Below are positions 44,517-47,725 of a stretch of DNA of 47,725 bases, in pieces (within the stretch, counting starts at the first letter, position 1; each line of letters begins with the position of its first letter). Under the pieces are notes generated by a model that saw nothing but the letters and a program-made list of their open reading frames with translations, did not search any database and was not told the origin of the DNA. Both the position numbers and the translations under genes were made by a program. The stretch comes from Cupriavidus basilensis OR16 (lineage in GTDB: Bacteria; Pseudomonadota; Gammaproteobacteria; Burkholderiales; Burkholderiaceae): positions 1-47,725 of the forward strand of contig NZ_AHJE01000056.1 in the NCBI RefSeq assembly GCF_000243095.1, given 5' to 3'.

Positions 44517-45152
44517 CTAGGCTAGCAGCCGCGCCTCGGTCAGCGCCTGCAACTCGCCGAAGGTGATGCCTTCGGCCATGGCCTCAACCAGCAAGCCATC
44601 GGGCGTCACGCGCATCACCGCCAGGTCGGTATAGATGCGGCCGACCACGCCGCGTGCCGTCAACGGCAGCGTGCAACGCTGCAACAGGCGCGGGCGAGCA
44701 TCGCGCGTGGTGTGTTCCATCAGCACCCAGACCTCGCGCGCGCCGAACGCCAGTTCCATGGCGCCGCCCACCGCGGGCGGCGTGTTCGGGTCGCCGCGGC
44801 TCCAGTTGGCCAGGTCGCCGTTCTCCGCCACTTCGTAGGCGCCAAGGATAGCGAGGTCCAGGTGGCCGCCGCGCATCATGGCGAAGCTCAGCGCGGAATC
44901 GAAGACGGCCGCGCCGGGCTGCAGCGTCACCGGCTGCTTGCTGGCATTGATCAGGTTCGGGTTCTCCTGCCCCAGTGGCGGCCGTGGCCCTAGATGCAGG
45001 ATGCCGTTTTCGCTATGCAGGAAGACCTCGCGCTCCCTCGGGATCATGTCGCCGACGAGCGTCGGCAGGCCGATGCCCAGGTTGACGTAAGCACCCGGCC
45101 GGATGTCCTGCGCCGCGCGCCGGGCGATCTGCTCCCTGTTCCATCGCTTCAT
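44517..45152 (-). CDS. 3-oxoacid CoA-transferase subunit B
   Basis: Beta subunit of succinyl-CoA:3-ketoacid CoA-transferase, 211 residues. The nucleophilic glutamate is Glu48 in HSENGILHLGP, with YVNLGIGLPTLVGD before it and PGAAVFDSALSFAMMRGGHLDLAILGA after it. It overlaps the end of subunit A (ATG 45152 over stop 45149-45151). ScoB, AtoA and PcaJ share this sequence pattern, so acetoacetate and beta-ketoadipate are both possible substrates. Confidence 0.94.
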   Translation of the reverse strand: MKRWNREQIARRAAQDIRPGAYVNLGIGLPTLVGDMIPREREVFLHSENGILHLGPRPPLGQENPNLINASKQPVTLQPGAAVFDSALSFAMMRGGHLDLAILGAYEVAENGDLANWSRGDPNTPPAVGGAMELAFGAREVWVLMEHTTRDARPRLLQRCTLPLTARGVVGRIYTDLAVMRVTPDGLLVEAMAEGITFGELQALTEARLLA

Positions 45153-45847
45153 GGCTGGCTCCTGGCGTGTTGCTTGCTGGCGCTGGCGGTGACGACGCGG
45201 TGGACAAAGATGCCGGGCGTCACGACATGTTCGGGATGCATCGCGCCGGCCTCGACCATGGCATCCACCTCGGCCACCACCACGCGCGCCGCCGTGGCCA
45301 TGATGGGATTGAAGTTACGGCCTGCCAGTTGATAGTCGAGGTTGCCAAGGCGATCCGCATGGCGTCCGCGAATCAGCGCAAAGTCCGCATGCAACGGTAG
45401 TTCCAGCACGTGCTGCACGCCGTTGAGCTCGCGCGTGTGCTTGCCTTCGGCAAGGATCGTCCCGGCCGTGATGGGGCAGTAGAACCCGCCCAGCCCGGCC
45501 CCGGCGCAGCGGATGCGTTCCACCAGCGTGCCCTGCGCCACCAGTTCCAGCTCGACCTCGCCGCGCCGGTACGCGTCGCGGAACGCCGTGGCGCCCGCGG
45601 TCAGCGGATAGGAACACACCAGCTTGCGGATTCGCCCGCCTTCGATCAGGCTCGCCACGCCTTCGCCGTCGTAGCCGGCGTTGTTGGAGATCACGGTGAG
45701 ATCCCGCGCGCCATGCGCCAGCACCGCGGCGATCAGGCCGTCGGGCAGGCCCGCGCTGCCGAAGCCGCCCACCATCACGGCGGCGCCGTGGCGCAGGTCG
45801 GCGATGGCCTCTCCGCAGCTTGCTACCCATTTGTTGACCAATCCCAT
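45149..45847 (-). CDS. 3-oxoacid CoA-transferase subunit A
   Basis: Alpha subunit, 232 residues. The CoA-transferase family I signature is visible as VMVGGFGSAGLPDGLIAAVLAHG, with DLTVISNNAGYDGEGVASLI and FALIRGRHADRLGNLDYQLAGRNFNPIMATAA. ATG 45847 gives the normal family length; an open frame to TTG 45928 would add 27 residues without similarity. It is divergent from a LysR gene that has an operator-like site at 45949. Confidence 0.94.
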   Translation of the reverse strand: MGLVNKWVASCGEAIADLRHGAAVMVGGFGSAGLPDGLIAAVLAHGARDLTVISNNAGYDGEGVASLIEGGRIRKLVCSYPLTAGATAFRDAYRRGEVELELVAQGTLVERIRCAGAGLGGFYCPITAGTILAEGKHTRELNGVQHVLELPLHADFALIRGRHADRLGNLDYQLAGRNFNPIMATAARVVVAEVDAMVEAGAMHPEHVVTPGIFVHRVVTASASKQHARSQP

Positions 45848-45948
45848 GCCCCACTTGCTCCCGATGCGCGCCGCGGCATTGCCGCCGCCAAGCCTTGCAT
45901 CATGCGGCGTAGGGTTCGATAGGTTCAAGTATGCAAAGCTTAATTATT

Positions 45949-45965
45949 GATAAGCTGTACTTATC
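45949..45965. promoter_or_regulatory. LysR-type operator (T-N11-A palindrome)
   Basis: GATAAGCTGTACTTATC: six-base arms around a five-base centre, containing T-N11-A as LysR regulators require. It lies between the CoA-transferase genes and the divergent LysR gene, 26 bases before the LysR start. Confidence 0.55.
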
Positions 45966-45991
45966 TTGAAGAATTGAAGGTGGCCATCCCG

Positions 45992-46914
45992 ATGAACCTG
46001 GAACTCCGACACTACCGGTACTTCACGGCGCTGGCCGAGGAACTGCATTTTGGCCGCGCGGCGGAGCGCCTGGGCATTTCGCAGCCGGCGCTGAGCCAGC
46101 AGTTCCGGTGGATCGAGCAGGAGGCGGGCGCGCCGCTGCTCTCGCGCAGCAAGCGCCGGATCGCGCTGACCGAGGTGGGGGCCGTTTTTTACGAGGAAGC
46201 GATGGGCGTGCTGCGCCAGGTCCAGCATGCCGGGCTGGCCACGGCCAGTGCCAGCCGGGGGGACCTCGGCAGCGCTGCCATCGGGTATGTGGCGTCGGCC
46301 GCGCTCTCGGGCTTGCTGCCAAGGCTGGTCTATCGTTTTCGCCGGGATCATCCGGCCGTGCGGCTAGCCATGCGGGAGATGGACATGCCGGCGCAGCTCG
46401 ATGCGGTGGCACGCGGCGAACTTGATATCGGCTTTATCCGGCCACCGCTGCGGTCCTTGCCTGAAGGGCTGGCCATGTTCGACATCGCGTCCGAAGCCGT
46501 CGTGGTGGCCTTGCACGCCACCCATGCGCTGGCGCGCTGGCCGGCCGCGCACGCGCCGACGTGGCGATGCTGCGCGACGAGACCTTTATCTGTACGCATA
46601 CCGAGCACGGCACCGGCTTCTACGCCATCACGCTTGCCATCTGTGGCAATGCCGGCTTCCAGCCGCGTGTGGAGGCCTTGTCGACCCAGATGGCCACCAT
46701 CATCAGCATGGTGGCGGCTGGGTTTGGCGTAGCGCTGATCCCGGCCTCGATGCGCGCGTTTGCCCCACCCGACGTGGTATTCAAGCCGCTGGCCCGCAAC
46801 GACGTGGTGTCGCAACTGGCCGTGGTCCATCGCAAGAACGAGCGCTCACCCACGGCGCAGCGGCTGATCGAGCGCTGCCGCGAGGCGAAGGGGGCAGAGC
46901 GGCCGCCAGGGTAA
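45992..46914 (+). pseudogene. LysR-family regulator gene with a one-base deletion
   Basis: Regulator probably of the divergent CoA-transferase genes. The helix-turn-helix is intact (RYFTALAEELHFGRAAERLGISQPALSQQFRWIE), as is the first effector subdomain to LHATHALARW. Between 46535 and 46550 the frame changes by one base; the remainder (RADVAMLRDETFICTHTEHGTGF, AAGFGVALIPASM) lies in another frame. Adding one base gives 307 residues, normal for the family. As written, the second half of the sensor domain is nonsense ending at 46732. ATG 45992 is preceded by GAAGG. Confidence 0.88.
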
Positions 46915-46989
46915 ATCGTGCGGCAGGCCCTATAGCCCGTAGCCCGATAGCCTTATGCCTGTCCGTATCTGCCGCGCCACCGCCGCCAC

Positions 46990-47394
46990 TTATTTCTTGA
47001 AGCGCGTTGCTTCCGCTTGGGTGACAGAACCCACATCGGCGCCGTTGAGGTCCACCCGCGCGGCCCCTTCCGTGAGACAGGCCTTGTAGCGGGTCCCGCG
47101 GCACCAGGTCTTGATGGCTTCGCGCAGTTCCGCCTCTTGCAAGCCCAACTCGCTAGCGTAGCCAAGCAGATCGTCAAAGATGCCGACCTTCAACGCTCTC
47201 TTCGGCGCAGGGTTCTTAGGAAAGGCGAGGGGAAAGCGCTTTTGAAGCCGGCCGATGTTCCGCACGACAGGATCCACCGGTTTCGACTGGGCGGCCTGTG
47301 GGGCTGGGCGGGCGCGTGTGGGCTTGGCCGCCGGCTTGGGTTTGGCCTGTTGCGCCAACTGCGCTTTCAGGGCAGCAAGTTGTTCGAATCCCAT
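46990..47394 (-). CDS. ProQ/FinO-domain RNA-binding protein
   Basis: Small RNA chaperone-like protein, 134 residues. An N-terminal Ala/Pro/Lys-rich disordered stretch (about 1-40) precedes a ProQ/FinO domain: VVRNIGRLQKRFPLAF, LKVGIFDDLLGYASELGL, REAIKTWCRGTRYKACL, then GAARVDLNGADVGSVT. The core domain is complete, and the protein lacks the C-terminal Tudor-like domain of E. coli ProQ, as do many beta-proteobacterial family members. It starts at ATG 47394 and is apparently monocistronic. RNA targets unknown. Confidence 0.9.
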   Translation of the reverse strand: MGFEQLAALKAQLAQQAKPKPAAKPTRARPAPQAAQSKPVDPVVRNIGRLQKRFPLAFPKNPAPKRALKVGIFDDLLGYASELGLQEAELREAIKTWCRGTRYKACLTEGAARVDLNGADVGSVTQAEATRFKK

Positions 47395-47725
47395 AATGTT
47401 TTGTTGTGAAGAGGTGAGGAGTGAACGTGAATTTTAGCGGAAGCCGGTCAGCCCCGAGGTTTGTTGCTCGTTTGTGCCTCGGGAGGCTCTTTTTCCGTAT
47501 CGCCGAAATTTTCCAGAAAAGACTTGCCAGGGCCGTGCCAACGGCTTAGTATTCGCCCCCTTCCGCAGTACAACGCTTAGCTGCACGGCAGACGAGCGAA
47601 GGTTGCGGGGATGGCAGGAAAGGTGAGAAAGCACATAGCGAATCTTGCCCGAGCAAGAAAAGATTAAAAAAGTATTGATGAAACGCAGATAATTCTTTAT
47701 AGTCTCGTTTCTCTGCTGCAGCAAA
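47395..47725. other. AT-richer region at the right edge without a supported gene
   Basis: No open frame here has coding character; a minus-strand frame to 47724 looks random. Base composition drops sharply in GC after about 47640. The stretch holds the leader of the ProQ-domain gene and a promoter-like element pointing rightward (47675-47703). Confidence 0.4.
47675..47703 (+). promoter_or_regulatory. Candidate sigma-70 promoter pointing out of the window
   Basis: TTGATG at 47675-47680 and TATAGT at 47698-47703 are exactly 17 bases apart within the most AT-rich stretch of the window. The gene it would serve lies to the right and is not visible. Confidence 0.4.

Noticed and set aside
46920..46975. 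GCGGCAG ... CTGCCGC inverted repeat after the LysR gene
   Set aside because: The loop is over 40 bases and there is no T tract, so a terminator call is not supported.
47434..47724. 96-codon minus-strand open frame at the right edge
   Set aside because: No coding bias or family similarity, and it lies in an AT-rich leader region.
1..47725. CRISPR arrays, tRNA or rRNA genes, insertion sequences, integrases or phage genes
   Set aside because: No repeat-spacer pattern, no cloverleaf-like sequence, no transposase or integrase motif was recognised on either strand.

Overview
The window looks like part of a high-GC beta-proteobacterial accessory replicon, most likely Cupriavidus or a close Burkholderiaceae relative. 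The reasons are the strong GC bias at third codon positions, a Bug-type (TctC) solute receptor, many LysR/TetR/GlxA-regulated catabolic islands, and a heavy-metal RND operon. No rRNA, tRNA, CRISPR array, insertion sequence or replication origin was seen. The species call is inference from gene content.

Layout. 1-5.5 kb: the 3' end of a Bug receptor gene, a damaged DHA2-type MFS exporter divergent from a shortened LysR regulator, an atypical SDR and a patatin-like phospholipase. 5.5-11.6 kb: a GlxA/AraC regulator divergent from a four-gene polyamine-type ABC importer, followed by a proline-racemase-superfamily enzyme whose second catalytic Cys is Gly. 11.6-14.4 kb: a LysE exporter divergent from an Lrp regulator, a small two-helix membrane protein and an Ap4A phosphorylase-like protein. 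14.5-17 kb: a YfiR-YfiN-YfiB-like c-di-GMP signalling operon. 17-21.2 kb: a frameshifted Leu/Phe/Val dehydrogenase gene, a UspA protein, and the kbl-tdh threonine degradation pair. 21.5-25.8 kb: a CUT1-type ABC importer in which two of four genes are broken. 25.9-33.4 kb: a TetR regulator divergent from hyuA-hyuB (hydantoinase/oxoprolinase) and an SsuABC/NMT1-type importer. 33.5-39.5 kb: a heavy-metal RND efflux operon whose pump gene is frameshifted. 39.5-41.4 kb: a TetR regulator divergent from an NAD-dependent epimerase, with paired palindromic operators. 41.5-44.5 kb: a D-amino-acid aminotransferase gene (frameshifted), an FMN reductase, an isocitrate-dehydrogenase-like enzyme and a remnant of an alpha/beta hydrolase. 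44.5-47.4 kb: a 3-oxoacid CoA-transferase pair divergent from a LysR gene (frameshifted), and a ProQ/FinO-domain protein.

Most units pair a regulator with an importer and one or two enzymes, as expected for nutrient-scavenging islands. The most striking property of the whole window is the number of disrupted genes. There are two frame-shifting short tandem duplications (19 bp and 10 bp), four clear single-base frameshifts plus a possible fifth at the left edge, three internal deletions, and a deleted hydrolase remnant, while neighbouring genes remain intact. Either this accessory region is decaying, or the assembly has consensus errors; read mapping would tell these apart.

The best-supported regulatory finding is a pair of RutR-box-like operators plus a near-consensus sigma-70 promoter in front of hyuA. 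I did not find a clearly novel multi-gene system. The best candidates for unexplored biochemistry are the Cys/Gly racemase-like enzyme with its importer, and the TetR-controlled hydantoinase-importer unit.
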